NCBI GenBank assembly: GCA_033220425.1
Contig: CM065649.1
Span: 186,001 to 250,000, forward strand
Direction of reading: 5' to 3'
Source of the DNA: Lepraria neglecta
Taxonomy: Eukaryota > Ascomycota > Lecanoromycetes > Lecanorales > Stereocaulaceae
DNA length: 64,000 nucleotides
The notes beneath the pieces are model-generated. The model had not been told where the DNA came from, made no database searches, and was given only the letters and a program-made list of their open reading frames with translations. The position numbers and the translations under genes were made by a program. Shown here in pieces: positions 42,611-55,674 of this stretch. Position 1 is the stretch's first letter, and each line of letters starts with the position of its first letter.

Positions 42611-44230
42611 GATGAGTGATAGTTATGATGGTGATGATGACGGTTCGCAGGATGACGAAGAAGATAAAGATTGATTGTTAGATAGCACATTGTTTGTGTT
42701 CGCAAACACAGGTTCTTTGTGTAATCTCAGATGGTGGCACCCATTGTTCGAGTGAGTCAGGAGTTAGAAGATCATGTTTGTCTTTTGAAACACTACCTGT
42801 TGAGGACGGACTCGTCTTGGATGTTTTCCCCAATCAATCTAACAGAAACATGCTACAAGTTTGGACTCCTTGAGGCTTTAGATATGATGGCACGTATGCA
42901 AGCAATCCTCCTTCCATTTTGTTTCTGACGCATTAGATGCAATGTCATGACTCTCGTATCTCTCAACGCTCAACGCCGTGCAATGCATTCCATACTCTCA
43001 CAACCTCTAGCTGCGTACAGCGCTCTCCCACAACAGACTTGGTACATCGTCGTTACTTCCGGGTATCCCAAAATTCAGGCCTTTGAGGCCCGACTACAAC
43101 AACGAAACCCCCCCAATGGTGGCCTCGCATTCTCTTTATTTTCAAAATTTTGGCAGAGAACAGTATCCCAAGGATCCCAATCTTCACTGCCGGCTATTCG
43201 AGCTCCGCAATTCCTTCCCTCCCAGATTCGGACGTCGGGGCGTTGGTTTGGGGCGGAGAAGCAGGAGCCCATCGTGGATATTGATTAAGGATTTGGGTGG
43301 TTGTTGATGTGATTGATCAATGGAGATAGAAGGGTGGCAAATGTGGCGACGAACCAGCCGTGTGATGAAGCGTGGTAAGGACTCTGGTAGCGATGCGGAA
43401 CCTTGGCTTTGGGTAATGGAATAATCTAGGAAGAGACATCTTTTGTATAAGGCATCTACCTGAAAGTGATAGAAAAGCGTAGGTTTGTCCATGCAGCCTA
43501 GGTGGTTCCATGTGGCCACACAAAGGGGCAATTGAACAGGGTGTGTAGGAGCCTAGTTTTTAGGGCATCACACAACGCACGTAAAGTCCAAGCATGAAGT
43601 CATAGCACGCCCTGAATGGTCTAGAGAGTGTTTGTTTCAGATACGATACTCTTGTTACACAATCTCAGTGAGGCGAGTTCTGACCAAATTCAAACAAAGA
43701 GCACGAATAGTCCAAATCGTATTCGAAAAGGAGTTGTGTGCATGCAAGCGAATGGATTGGTGGAGGTTCCTTCTACCTTGATATAAACGCTTTATTGTAG
43801 GCTTTGTCTTGTGATATTCTTAGCCCAGGGTTGACAACTTACTGGTGACTTTAGGTCGAAGCCGTAATGAGTTCTGCCAGAAATGATCAATAGTCGAGGT
43901 AGCACAAGTTAGCTAGGAAGGCTCCATTGTCAGTTTTTCTCCGCAGACAGAACACTATCGGTCTCAATATTCGAATCTGTACAATTCGGAGCCTGATAGA
44001 AACATCCTCCCCACCAGATTTGTCGCCCTTGATTTTGACGCTGTGCTGTTGGGAAGGTATCCGACCAGTATCACAGTCACTGTCTCGCTCCCTATAGAGC
44101 ACGAAAGGCACGATCATGGCCCAAGTTGGAGCTCATATCCTTCTTTAAAAGAGTATATACAGTGGAAAAATAAACATCAAAAGATGTGACTCGAGTCGAG
44201 AATTCGTAGATTTGGTCATGTGCCGTGGTA
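42611..44230. other. Intergenic, about 1.6 kb, no supported gene
   Basis: Several open frames (42731-42928, 42947-43288, 43887-44117) lack motifs and are mutually overlapping on both strands. Nothing is supported as a gene, RNA or repeat. Confidence 0.35.
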
Positions 44231-46273
44231 TCAAGCAGTAAGCCCCGCAGAGTCATGCTGCCTGGGCTCGCCAGCTGCCTCAAATACTCCGTCCTGGATT
44301 ATAATGGCCTGCGCCGATGATCCTGCTGGTCCCCATGTAACATTGTGCCCTCTCTTTCTCATGTAGTCTACCGTGGCATTGTCGTACTTGTACTCGAAAT
44401 ACACTTGGTTCGGGAGAAGTTGGTCATGCAGTCGCGGCTGTTTTACTGCTTCATGTATGGTCATACCGCGGTCGAGAACGCTCAATGCATTCTGTACGAC
44501 CGTGGTGATTATTCTTGAGCCCCCTGAGGCACCCAAGATGGCAAAAAGGGTGCCGTTGGCAAATTCGGCCATGATGGGTGCCATGGAGGATAGTGGTCGT
44601 TTATTTGGCCGGATGTAGTTTGCTGGGGAGGGGTAGTATCCGAAAACGTTGGAGATATTTGGGACAGAGAAGTCTGGTTGAGCAAACCGTTAGCTTCTAC
44701 CTTTACAGAATGGATAAAGTGCTGGATGGGATACGTACCAGCCATCTCATTATTCATGACCACGCCAGTCTCGGGTACCATCACTCTAGAGCCAAAAAAG
44801 AGGTTGACAGTCGTAGTCAAGGACGTTGCCATTCCTGAAGAGTCTGCAGTCACGACGTGGGATGTACCATGACTTTCGAATCAGCGTGAGATCTCCTCCA
44901 AGCCTGGAATCGTATACGCACTTCTCATGGCTCTCAAACCCATCAGGGTCATAATCCGAGATATTGAGTGTATGCTTGTCCGAAATCTTAGCCCTGGTGG
45001 AGCTTGCATAGCTTTGATTCAGCATCCCAGCTTCGTAAATGTCGAGACCATCCACATAACCAGGGTCGCCTAAACTTGCTCTCTAGCCATGTCAGTCTGT
45101 AGCATCTAGAATCTGGCGGTGATTTCACGTACTTTGCCGTAGCCGAACCGAATGGCCTCGTCCATCCTGTGAGTGCTTAGATGCTCGGAGTGGTCGAAAT
45201 CAATGTAGCCTTCGAGGATCTTCAAGATGCTGAGAGCTACGGACCCAGACGAAGGAGCACCAACACCATGTATACGAAAGCCCTTATAGTCGATTTCCGC
45301 CGGCTTCCGTGATACCACTTTGTATTTTGCCATGTCCTCCATCGTCATTGTCCCATTGGCCTTTCGCAGTGCTCGCACCGTGGCTTCAGCCAGTGGACCT
45401 TTGTAGAATGCATCCGGCCCCTGCGCCGCAATTGCTTCCAATGTACGCGCATATCGCTCTCGAGTCATGAACTCTCCCTCGCCCACTCTTGTCCCATTCG
45501 GCGCGAAGTCATCGGCCCACGCAGTGTCTTTGGAAAGAAACTCGTCGTCGTAGAATTGGGTCGATAAGTCCATGGCTTTGGCGAAATCCTTGGAGACAAC
45601 AAAGCCGTCACGCGCAAGCTTGATGGCTGGTTGGAAAAGTGTGGACCAAGAGAGGACTCCATAGTTCTTGTGGATGTAATAGAGACCCTTGGCTTCGCCA
45701 GGCACTCCACTGGAGAAAGATTAGCCATGTTCCCAGATATCAAGAGGAAACCATACCTGGCTAAGCCCCCAATGATTGACCCAAGCACGTTGCTCTTGAA
45801 CATGTCCTCGAACGCTGCACCAGATGCTGTTTCTCGAAAGTCGACGGCTTCATAGCTGCCATTTGCAGACCGAATGAGGGCGAAGCCTCCTCCTCCTAGG
45901 CCACTGTGATGGCAATCTGGTCACCGTCAGCCCCCGTAGGGATCGCGAGCATGAGGGAGAAAGTCTTGCCAGTGACGCCAATGCACAAGACGGTGCCAAT
46001 AAGCTATAGGTATATTTAGCCTAGGCTTTGAAAGTTTGACAACAAGCTTACAGCATCAGCAGCGTTGCCGCCCGCTTTGAGCAAATCAATGCCTATTTGG
46101 CTGCATAATTTATTCTCCGAAGCCACAGCGCCACGTCTATCATTGTTTGACTGTTGAAGCCGAGTATCTCCGAGCAGGACTTGGGGTGGGCTTAGCGCAA
46201 CAGCCAAAGATGCGAAGAGAGCCCATAATAAGAGAAGAGGAGCATTGTACCTCCTCTTCCCAGCGTAAGACAT
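44231..46273 (-). CDS. Gamma-glutamyltransferase (secreted or vacuolar)
   Basis: Seven exons are supported by phase and conservation: 46273-46052, 46003-45970, 45916-45757, 45709-45133, 45082-44922, 44872-44739 and 44673-44231. They give 576 residues, normal for the family. The enzyme cleaves gamma-glutamyl bonds of glutathione and its conjugates. The N-terminus is a signal peptide or anchor ([18 protein letters not shown]). Motifs in order are [54 protein letters not shown] and [19 protein letters not shown]. The autoprocessing site is [20 protein letters not shown], with the catalytic nucleophile at T388. [17 protein letters not shown] forms part of the oxyanion region. The second intron appears to use a GC donor (GCAAGA, 45969) and the preceding exon is only 34 bases. 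The gene looks intact, starts back-to-back with the MBD4-like gene, and has no obvious cluster partner. Confidence 0.9.
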
Positions 46274-46924
46274 AGCACATGGAAAAGACGACTGAGATGA
46301 AGCCCAAAACCTCCAATGACCTTCACAGATAACGATAAAGCCATGTTCTAGGGCCGAAGATCATGACGCACCAAGAGCCTTGGCGCGTCGTCGAAAGTGA
46401 TATATCAATTTCGAGTTTGAGCCGTCGCCTTTGCCATTAACCCTATCTGTGACCAGCCAATGGACTGTTGTTCTATTCGTCTATCGGCTCTCCACGTCCT
46501 TTGACAAACTCATAAGCTGGATTGACCTGTCCCTTGTGCGGGGCCGCCCTGCATGCAAGGGCCACAGCCCCCTATGAAATCTTATTCTCGTCCTTTTTGA
46601 AAGCTGCAGTCCCTCTTTTCCACAGGTCAGTGGAATTCGAGTTCGCCAACCTCGCCTTCCCAAGGACCACGTTCATCGCGCAACGGTCTCAGCAGAGGAA
46701 AAGAGAACGGGCTCACGCTCACGTCCAAGAGCACGAACCAGCAGCCTCTAAGCCATCCGTTTGCCGACGGTTGCGACCATAGCTCCAAGCTTTTCCACCA
46801 CCGCTCCATTAGCCCAAACTTCAAAGGCAGAGAAAAGAATAGGGACCCCGGAAGAAGACGACGTCGATCTTGAAGAGTTCGAATTAGAAGGGTTCACTGC
46901 TGAGGAGGTCAGGATATACAACTC
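46274..46924. other. Divergent promoter region and uncertain 5' end of the glycosylase gene
   Basis: The gamma-glutamyltransferase and glycosylase genes diverge. From 46761 to 46972 the plus strand is open and acidic (EEDDVDLEEFELEGFTAEEV), in a frame that would join the glycosylase gene by an intron beginning GTAGCT at 46973. No ATG lies in that frame before 46925, so the true first exon may lie further upstream or start at 46925. Confidence 0.4.
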
Positions 46925-49362
46925 GATGGTAGAGCCAGGTCAAAGACTCCAGGACGCCATGACACCTAAGAAGGTAGCTTCTTCAATAACGAAGCCAGCT
47001 AGTAGGTCATCTAGTACACAATTCTCTACACTTGTGCTAACCTAGATACAGAGCACATGAATCAGGATCCTACGACGCTTCCGATCTCAAGACAGATAAA
47101 CCTCTTCATCCGAAAAAATCCCTTCCTGGAAAAGTCCTTGTCTACATTCACCAAGTCGGAGCGACGGCAGTTCGAGCGCAATGTCTATGATTTCGGCAGG
47201 GGGCTGGGCTTGAAGAAGTCGGAGGCCAGGAAACATGTGACCAAAGTACGAGAGTTCTGCGGGGAGGAATACGACAGCGAAATTTCTGCACTTGGAGATG
47301 AGACCGATGATTCGGCTGTCATCCAGAATGGGCTATCTACAATGAACAGCCCCAAGCCTGTCATCTTGCACAACACACAAGATCCGCAGACTCGTCAATC
47401 GAAGGGTAGTTCGAAGTCACATTTCAAGTCTTGTCCTGGCGTCAAGCGTCGTTCTGATGTCACCTCTAATATCGTTAGGACGCCATCGCCATCAAAGAAA
47501 AGGAAAGCTAGCTGCATGGGTGAGGATGAGCACACAGCAACTAAGTCAGAACTCGTCCGACTCTATGAGAAACTGGCAAAGCAGAAAGTCTCTGCCAAGA
47601 AGGGCGCACAAGGCGATGACCCTGTGGAAAGCAGTCTCCGTTCGGAAACTGACTCAAAAAATTCTGCTATGAACAAAGCCACAGCAGAGTCGGCTGCAAA
47701 AACTGATGAAGAAAAGGCAGCTCGAAAGGCCGCCGAAAAGGCTCGCAAAGCAGAAGAGCGCATGAGGATAAGGGCACAAGCAAGCCCAGCGGACAACAAG
47801 CACATCGGTCTACATGATGATGGACCTCTCGGGAATGAGACGAAGGCCGTCACAGAATACATCAACTATCTTGAAGAGTGGAGAGAGTTTGATGAAGACC
47901 TCAAGAAGGAGGGTGGTAAGAAGCGCAAGAGGGACGAAGGAGCGCTTGCAGAAATCGAGAATTCTTCAGAGGGTCACCAAGAGCGGACCAGAAGACGAAG
48001 CACACATGGCCAGCGCGGAGACAGTCCTCAAGAGCCCAAGTCAACGAAACCTGCGAAGAAAGAAAAGCAGCACGCGGATTTTCGGCTTCCGATGATACAG
48101 TCAGCATGACCGCTGCTGTTGAGGGGGTGTCACAACAATGCAAAGAGGTAGCCAGGCAAATGGACGTATCTTTTAGAAAGATGGTAGCGTTGATTGCTCA
48201 GTCTACTTCTCAGAAGCACAAGGCATACCCTACTCCTGCGCCATCTTCAAATGTGGATAGCTGTGCGCGCCCGGAGATTTCTACTCAAACCCAAAAGCTT
48301 CAGAGTGATCGTATCGACCGATCGAGCCCTTACAACGCACAGCCATTGATCGATGAGCAGTTCATTATCCCTGATGGCGCCGACAGGACTGACAATCGGG
48401 CAGAGTCCCGAGGATCCGCCACTCCACCTGTACGAAAGCACAAAATACGCTCGATGACTGTATCGCCCCATTTCCCGAACTCCGCAGAAAAGAAGATCAA
48501 GAACACCGCGTCTCCATACTTCCCCAAACCGCCTAAAACGAAACCAAAAGCCCGCGAAAAAGTCTCATGCATCCCTTTCCCACCCCTGTCCTCAACTTCT
48601 TTCGGTCTCGTTCAAGAAAGCCTCGCGCATGACCCTTTCCGCCTGCTCATCGCTGTCATCTTTCTTAACAAGACACGCGGATCCGTCGCTCTGCCAGTCT
48701 TCTACAAGCTCATGGAGCGCTATCCTACTCCAACAGACCTAGCTGTAGCTGATCTTGATGATGTTGTCGATATTATCGAACATCTAGGCCTACAAAATCA
48801 GCGCGCAATGAAGTGCATCAATTTAGCCAAAGCCTGGCTAGAGCGACCACCGGAAAAGGGCAAACGGTTCCGGCTATTGCATTACCCCAACAAGGACGAT
48901 GGAAAGGATATCAAAGCTGACGAAGTTCTCGATGAGGACGACAAGCGAGTGGCCTGGGAGATCGGCCAACTACCAGGAGTTGGAGCATATGCAATTGACA
49001 GCTGGCGGATCTTCTGCCGCGATGAGCTGCGAGGTCTGCCCACCGGCCTTCCCAAAGAGATCTCACCAGTAGCGGAGAAAGAAGAAATGCAGAAGGAATG
49101 GACGAGGGTGCTGCCCTCAGACAAGGAACTGCGAGCCTATCTTCGATGGAGATGGCTGCGCAATGGCTGGGAGTGGAACCCAGTCACCGGAGACCGAGTG
49201 AGGGCAGATGAAACGGCAATAGCTAATGCGGGTAACGGAGGCGTCATCTGTGAGGGTGAAGATTCCGGGATAATCCTTGGAGACAGGGAGAGCAAACATT
49301 CAAACGCTATGATAATTGAGCCGGAGATTGAGGAAGAGTGTAAGACAGGAGAGGGGCTCTGA
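46925..49362 (+). CDS. MBD4-like HhH-GPD G/T-mismatch DNA glycosylase, split over two frames
   Basis: Two abutting frames appear to belong to one gene. The first (47057-48109) reads INLFIRKNPFLEKSLSTFTK, a Lys/Ala coiled coil (TDEEKAARKAAEKARKAEER) and basic nuclear-type patches. The second (48106-49362, overlapping by ATGA) holds the helix-hairpin-helix glycosylase fold. It includes HDPFRLLIAVIFLNKTRGSV, DLDDVVDIIEHLGLQNQRAM, LPGVGAYAIDSWRIFCRDEL (the HhH loop followed by the catalytic Asp of the family) and the end LRAYLRWRWLRNGWEW. Relatives excise T or U from mismatches made by deamination of 5-methylcytosine or cytosine. In the second frame protein-like sequence extends upstream of its ATG (FSASDDTVSM), so a single frame change near 48050 is likelier than two genes. 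The exon before 47057 is tentative. Whether this is a sequencing error or real damage cannot be told. Confidence 0.75.
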
Positions 49363-50353
49363 ATCTGGGGGCAAATATCAGAGGTCCACTAGGTGTGTTG
49401 CCAAAACTCTATCATCTTCGTAATATATTTTTACCTCCTCTGTGTTCCGTACCAACCATCTAACGTCAAACACAAACTTTGCGAGTGCTCATACCCGCAG
49501 AGCATTGCAACGCTAAGCATACCGATCTGGAAAAGTAGCGGCCAAGCTACGATATGGGTGTTTGTTGCCTTAGCCTCGAAATGGAGTGCCTTCATGGGTA
49601 TCATTGCTGGAATTGTGCAAGCGGTGGCGACGTTGCAGATTGCCCTTGGGGATCGTGTGGGTGTGAAAGTCATTACAAAAGACTGATAGATAGCTAGAAG
49701 GCAAGTTACCGGATGACTAAGGATCGGGAGTAGTGATGTGATGTCGAAGGAACAGAAGTGTGCATGTCATCTACCACATTCCTGACCATGCGCTTGACAA
49801 GTGGCCACGTGTGTACCTGTCCATCGGTGAAAAATGAGTCGAGCGAATCGATTCCGTTTATAAAGCAGCGCCGTCCTAGTAAAGACCCCCAAGTCCCTTC
49901 TCAAAAGCTGTTCTGCCTGTATGGAAGTCCCACGCCGCTGCTACTGGCCACAGATGGACAATTTGCCGTCCTCGTGCCAGCGAGTTTCAGGCAAGCTCTG
50001 AGTCAAAGCGGCGTCATTAAGCGTTATTATGGGTTGACATACGCACATGCACAGTATTCGGACCCAAAAATTGGACCGTCAGACGATGATGAGATTTCGT
50101 GGAGCAAAACATTGAGCGAAGCATGTCGATACTTGCATTATCTTCTTCAGTGATGGAAGTGCGATGATGCTGCGGATTTAGACCATCACTACAGTGACTT
50201 GCCTTGACAGCTCACCTTGCTGCAGTGTCCTTATGATAACTTTCAAGGATGCTTTCTATTGACCCAGGGTATCAATACTTTTCTATGTACAATGCGTGGC
50301 ATCAACCATCGAAGCGCTTTCGACGCTCTATGCACCATTGCTCATCAATCATA
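49363..50353. other. Convergent 3' intergenic region
   Basis: The glycosylase gene ends at 49362 and the debranching-enzyme gene ends at 50354 from the other side. An open frame at 49758-50153 (QVPSQKLFCLYGSPTPLLLA) has no family signal or splice partners. No RNA gene or repeat was recognised. Confidence 0.35.
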
Positions 50354-53300
50354 TCAGGTATCAACCATGCTTTGAAAATACCTTTGCTTTGCCAACTCTT
50401 GGGCATCATAGAACAAGTCTATGAGACATCCCGCAGACCAGGCCTGAGTTGGAGACTTCACCATATTAGTATGCATCTTGGAAACTCATCCTAGCATATG
50501 GAACTTACCGAATCACCACAGAATTCTCCATTCTTTTGAGTCAACTCTGCCAATCCAGCCCAAGGACTTTCATTAATAGCCTTCTTACACCCGTACAATC
50601 TCCTTGTGATCTGCTGGAACGCCTCGATCCTCTCTTCTCTCGTATTCCTCCGCATCAAGTCGAATTTGAGTAACGCCCGTAAGAAGTAGCCAGTAGGCCA
50701 TATCCACTCTGGTCCTTGGTGGTAATTGCGACCTTTGGATGTGGCAAAGTCGGTTGAGTCCTCGGAGTTGATGTAGTAGGGCCGGTAGTTGAGGTCTGAA
50801 GGATCAAGGGTAGCCATGCCAGTTGGCCCGCGGATGATATTATCAGCCATTTCGAGTGCGTATAGAGCCTTGCTTGGAGTGAAAAGCTGAGGAGCAACAG
50901 TCATGGCGATTGGGAAGTTCGGCCGGAGCTGATAGTCCTCATACTCCTTGCCGGACTTGTAAAGGTCTTTGTAGATGCCACGACGGTTGACAATCGCGGT
51001 GTTGACATCGTATTGGGCATCGTCTTTCGCGTCCACTGGGACATAATAGCACCGCTCGAAATTCTTTTGAATTCTCGATGCCCAGTCATCGAAGGAGACG
51101 GTCTGCCCACTGGCTGTCTTGACGCCGCTCAATTTATACTTGCCTTCGGAGTGAAGTTTCGCGACCCATCTCAGTGCGCTGTACGCCAGACCAGTAATCT
51201 CAATAGCAGCGCCATCTCTTGGTGTTCCCGGAAAGCCTTTGCTTCGAGCTCTTTCACTTTCGCCCATCTTGTCCATCCACGTGCCGCAATTGAATTGGTT
51301 GCCACCGAAGATGAGTCCAGTATCCCAATCAACCGTGACATCGAGCTGAAACCCTTCAGGCTTCATCTGCATGTCCAATGCAGGACCAGCATTGGCTTCT
51401 CGGAAGGAAAGACCTGTAGCATGCCTTTGTAATGCTTCTTGAATAATCTCTTCAATAGTAGATTCTTTCGAATAGGCTCGAGAATCGTTATATTCGAAAA
51501 AGGTGTCATCATAGGGCAGAAAGCGTCTGGCGACTTTCATTTTCAAGATGTCCAATCCGTTGGGCACCATAGTAGCGTAGTCCTGAATGTTCTGCAAAAA
51601 AAACCAGATCGAGTCTCGTGAATTGTAGCGTGGTAACTTCCCATCGCTTAGCAAGTTGGGTATCATGCCGTGCTTGAGTACGCTTGCAAATGCTTTGATA
51701 TGTCCCAGTGCGATCTCGTATCTGCCAGTAGCAAGGAATAACCCCCTGAGGGAGATGAATACATCCCGACCCCAGCAACGTGCCCAGCTATGCGTGAAAT
51801 GAGGTAGACCTGCTGCCAGAGATGGCACACTTTTGTCAGGATACAGCGATGCAGACCTCATGAAGCCAGTCATCTGAACGCTGACCATGGCCAGGCTTTG
51901 CAGAAAGTATTGCCCATGCCGTATATTGTCACCCATCAACTCCATACCTCGGTCCCAGGAAGCCCGATATGCCGTTTGAATGACCAGGGCAAAATATCTG
52001 GGCAGCAGAAAGCTTGGAAGTCTTCTGATGGCATCAAAACGCTGCTTCAACCACTGAGCAGCCTTGTGGAGAGAGGGACGTCCGGCGAGTTTCGCCATCC
52101 GCTCCAGTCTGCCAACGATCCATTCCAACGCCCACTGCCCGTCTCGCAGGTGATTGCAGATGGGATGACCAAGGTCGTTGTCCCTGATAACGTTCTTGAG
52201 AATACTCCACCAACCTTGCAGGCCAGCATATACCAGGTTGCCATACTTAGGGATGGTGTAGACGCCATCGGCCCCACCAAAGTAGTCGCGCTCCTCAGGC
52301 TCACTCCTGTATAGAAAGAAGTTGAGGTCCACCAGGTCAAGATCCGCAAATGCTTCTTTGGCTCCAGTGGTGACGAAGCTGTCAAGACCTTGCGAGTGCT
52401 CGGCACCAGGCATCCATGTCTCGAACAGTGCTATGCTGCCAGGAGGAAAGTTTGCAGGGACGGTGATCACCGTCTCATCAGCTTTCGATTCAAGCTTCAC
52501 GTCATTAAAGTCCGAGACCTTGCTAGGCAGGCCCTTGAGAAGTGTCCTTTCGGCACAAACCTCATTCGTGGTGCATTCTGATGCGTCGACCCAGAGTGAC
52601 CAAGCTCCTAAGACCTTAGCTTTGGTACCACTGAGGTGGACTGGTGTCAAGCTCCCATGACCGCTGCCGTATCCTGGGAAGGCTGTATGGGCGACTAGGA
52701 AGTAGCCTTTCCTTGTTTGTGGATGAACTTGGTGGACAGTGATGTATTCCCCTTCATGGTGGATGAAAGTCTCATCGTATCCATCTCGACCCATTTGAGT
52801 ATGCAGCTTGTTCAACAACTTCTTAATCCCACCAATTCCAACACCACCTCCAATGTCGACATGTCCCTCCGAGGACGTCGAGGTGTAGAGTCTCTTCTCA
52901 TGGACTATGTTTAGAAGCCGGGGATAGATTTCGTCGTAACCCATCACACTGCCAGTAGCACATGCGCACATGTTGACTAGGGCAGCATTGGGCAGAGTGT
53001 CTCTCGCATCGCGCTTTTGAGCAGGCACCTCGTTGTCATGGGTGCAGTCCATGAAGAGTGCGTGAACTGGGCTCTGCTTGATATGATGGACTCTTTCTGC
53101 TCTTGCAGACTTATTCCCATTGACACTATTTGCTTTGTCAGAATGAGGATCTTGGTGCTGAGAGATCTCGTCAATCTCGAAACTACCAATTGGTCGACCG
53201 CCATGAATGTGTACCAGTCGACTGACTTCTTTCGTGCTCCAAGCTTGCATAGCTTCTCGGATGAGTGCGCTGAGGCCTAACCTCTTCACAAACAGATAGT

Positions 53301-55143
53301 CCATTTCTTCGGAACCCGTGAAAAGCTCCGCGAAGACCGCAAGGTTTGGTCTGACTTCCCGTGCTTGGTCGAGAAGGTACTCGGCTACTACTAGCGGTGT
53401 TGAATGACAATTATCAATGCGGAACCCTGCAAAGTACTTGGCCATAAGGCGGGTGTACTTGGTCATGAACTCCCACAAGAAAGGATTATCCTTCGGCGAT
53501 TGACCATAACGCAGCTTGACGCAGTCGGACCAGACGATGACTTCTCGACGGAGATAGGCGCGAGAGTCAGACCCAGCGTGATCTTTCAATGCGTTAGCTG
53601 CCCAAATCCACCCATTGTTGACCAATGACAGGCTTCTTGGGTTGTGCTTCTTCGTCGTTACATTCGAAGGTAATCTTGTGAAGTACGACTCAATGAAAGC
53701 GCTTTTGGGGCCGATTGCTCCCAACTTAGGTCCATGGTCGTCCAGCCGAACAAACTTGACGCGGTCGAAAAGTTGTGCTTGGATGACACCAACATCGGAA
53801 TCATAATCCTTGTAGAAGGGTTCGTTCAGTTCATTGAGAACGTCAGTCATGGTTCGGATAGCGGCATCTTTTGCAGATTTGTTCGTTTCATAGCGACCGT
53901 GAAGTATAGTCAGCAGAGCAGCGCCAACGCGAGCATCAATACTGCGTCCAAATCGTGGTCCCATCTCGTTGGCCCCAAAGAAACCGTTGTTGAGTATGAA
54001 GTCTGCTTTCTGCTTCAAAGAATAGGCTTTGACGCTATCCAGTCCGCCAAGAGCAGAGCTGAATTCATCTTTTGGAATGGATGTTTGTGCTTGAGACCAA
54101 GCTTCCACAGCTCGCTGAGTATCGCGTCGAACGTCAACAACATAGTATTGCCAGAGATTCAAGGGCATTATGACGTGCTGTTTGACACCAGCTATGACGT
54201 TGTTGAGGTCGTCCACGCTTGACAATGTAGTGGGCAGCCCGTAGCTTGCAAGCTCATTACCGAACTTCAATAAAGCACTATCAAGCTCGAGAGCAGACTC
54301 GAGCCACGGAGCGGTCTCGACATTGTAACCGGCCTCTGGATGTTCTTCGAGCCACTTACTGTTGTTTGCCGTGTGGTTCCAGACCACGTCGGTCATACCA
54401 AGCAGCCCATGCTCTTTCTCCATCTTGGTTATCATCGTGGTAATGTCCTTCTCGCCGTTCGGGAAACACCAAGGATCGAATGTCAATTGGTCGTAGATGC
54501 TGTATGGAGAATTGGAGTCTCCTCTCTCCGTGAGGGGCGTGAAATGGACCATGTTGTAGTTTCGCTGCCCAATCCCTTTCAGGTGTCTCTCCCAATCATC
54601 TGGGTATCTGCCCATGAATTTTGACACCACGGAGAAGATGGAGAGGGAGTCCAATGGCAAGATGTCCTTGCGAAGGGTGATTTTAGGTTCGACATCGATG
54701 TAGTAGGTGGTTGTCTTCGTGGGGGAAGGTGGAGTGCCGTTAGACATTGAGAAGTCGGGAAGAGGCGTGAAGGTGGTATAGAAGGCAAATGCTCCTGCGA
54801 GGTGGATGGGGACGTCGAGCTTGAGGGTTCTATTGAAGTCTGGGTGAAGCCTGCATGGCCCACCATGTCAAATGGGGCAAACTTGCAGGTGTCAGGTCAC
54901 CCACTTGAACTCCCTAAAGCTGTCACGGCGAAGCTGCTTCCCAGCCTCTGGTATGTTCACCCAAAGGCTCCCCTGTCGGCAGATGGAGCTTGTTCCTTCG
55001 ATCTCGAAGCGGATGATGTAGGCGGGATCGGTGGGGGCGGGCATGTACAGGTACTCGTGTCCACCAGGGACATCAGGAGCACCGTCATCAGTAAGAGGCA
55101 CAAGGTAAACTTCTTGGGAGGCTACAACGTCCGAAGCGGCCAT
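50354..55143 (-). CDS. GDB1: Glycogen debranching enzyme (4-alpha-glucanotransferase and amylo-1,6-glucosidase)
   Basis: Three exons, 55143-54905, 54850-50509 and 50455-50354, give 1560 residues, close to the 1536 of the yeast enzyme. The introns are GTGGGT/CAG and GTAAGT/AAG. The N-terminal half is the GH13-type transferase: GMTDVVWNHTANNSKWLEEH, FAGFRIDNCHSTPLVVAEYL (nucleophile Asp), PNLAVFAELFTGSEEMDYLF and FMDCTHDNEVP. The C-terminal half is the glucosidase (GH133): HFTHSWARCWGRDVFISLRG, FNCGTWMDKMGESERARSKG, GPEWIWPTGYFLRALLKFD and, across the last junction, CGDSSPTQAWSAGCLIDLFY. The two activities move maltotriosyl units and then remove the branch glucose in glycogen breakdown, in the cytosol. 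The large middle exon is uninterrupted for 4.3 kb. The last exon ends at the TGA at 50356-50354 and is easily missed because the frame also stops just inside the intron. The gene looks intact. Confidence 0.96.
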
Positions 55144-55674
55144 AGCTGATTCTTTCGGGGAATTGAAGGCTGCTGAAAAGGATTATTTATGATAGTAGGG
55201 ATAGTAGGTATACGGAGTTGTATTGAAGAGACCGAAGGTCAATTGAAGTACGAATTAAGAGCAGAGAGAGTAGCCATAACCCTATAAGAGTAGGAGGCAA
55301 GCACCGCAAACGAATATCAGGGAAGGAGCACCTGGAACATGAAGAACTCGGTTCTCGAGCAACAATCAAGTCGAAAATTCCTCTTCGACCCTGCTGACTC
55401 AGCAGGGCCAATAGTTTGACCACCAGACGACTTCCATCCACCATTTCCACACCATCCTGTGTTGATGGCGAGACGACTGTTGCATCGAGCCTGCTAAAGA
55501 ATACCGCATATGGCAGTGTTGAAATTGAAAACTATCATGGTATTGTGCTGACAGGTATGATGGCGGGACTGCCACACCGTACCCAATGCTCTCCGCCTCA
55601 CTGACCTTCCATGCCCATGCCAGTCAATTCGTACCGCCTACCCCGAAGATAAAGCTTCCATCCCGCGATCGACA
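55144..55674. promoter_or_regulatory. Divergent promoter region between GDB1 and the zinc-knuckle gene
   Basis: About 530 bases separate the divergent starts. No TATA box or repeated operator is clear. A short plus-strand frame at 55416-55604 is likely untranslated leader or chance. Regulation of both genes from this interval is inferred. Confidence 0.4.

Noticed and set aside
50491-50508. C-terminus of the debranching enzyme at the stop at 50491
   Set aside because: The frame reads into an intron (GTAAGT at 50508); the conserved end SPTQAWSAGCLIDLFY is in a further exon ending at 50354.
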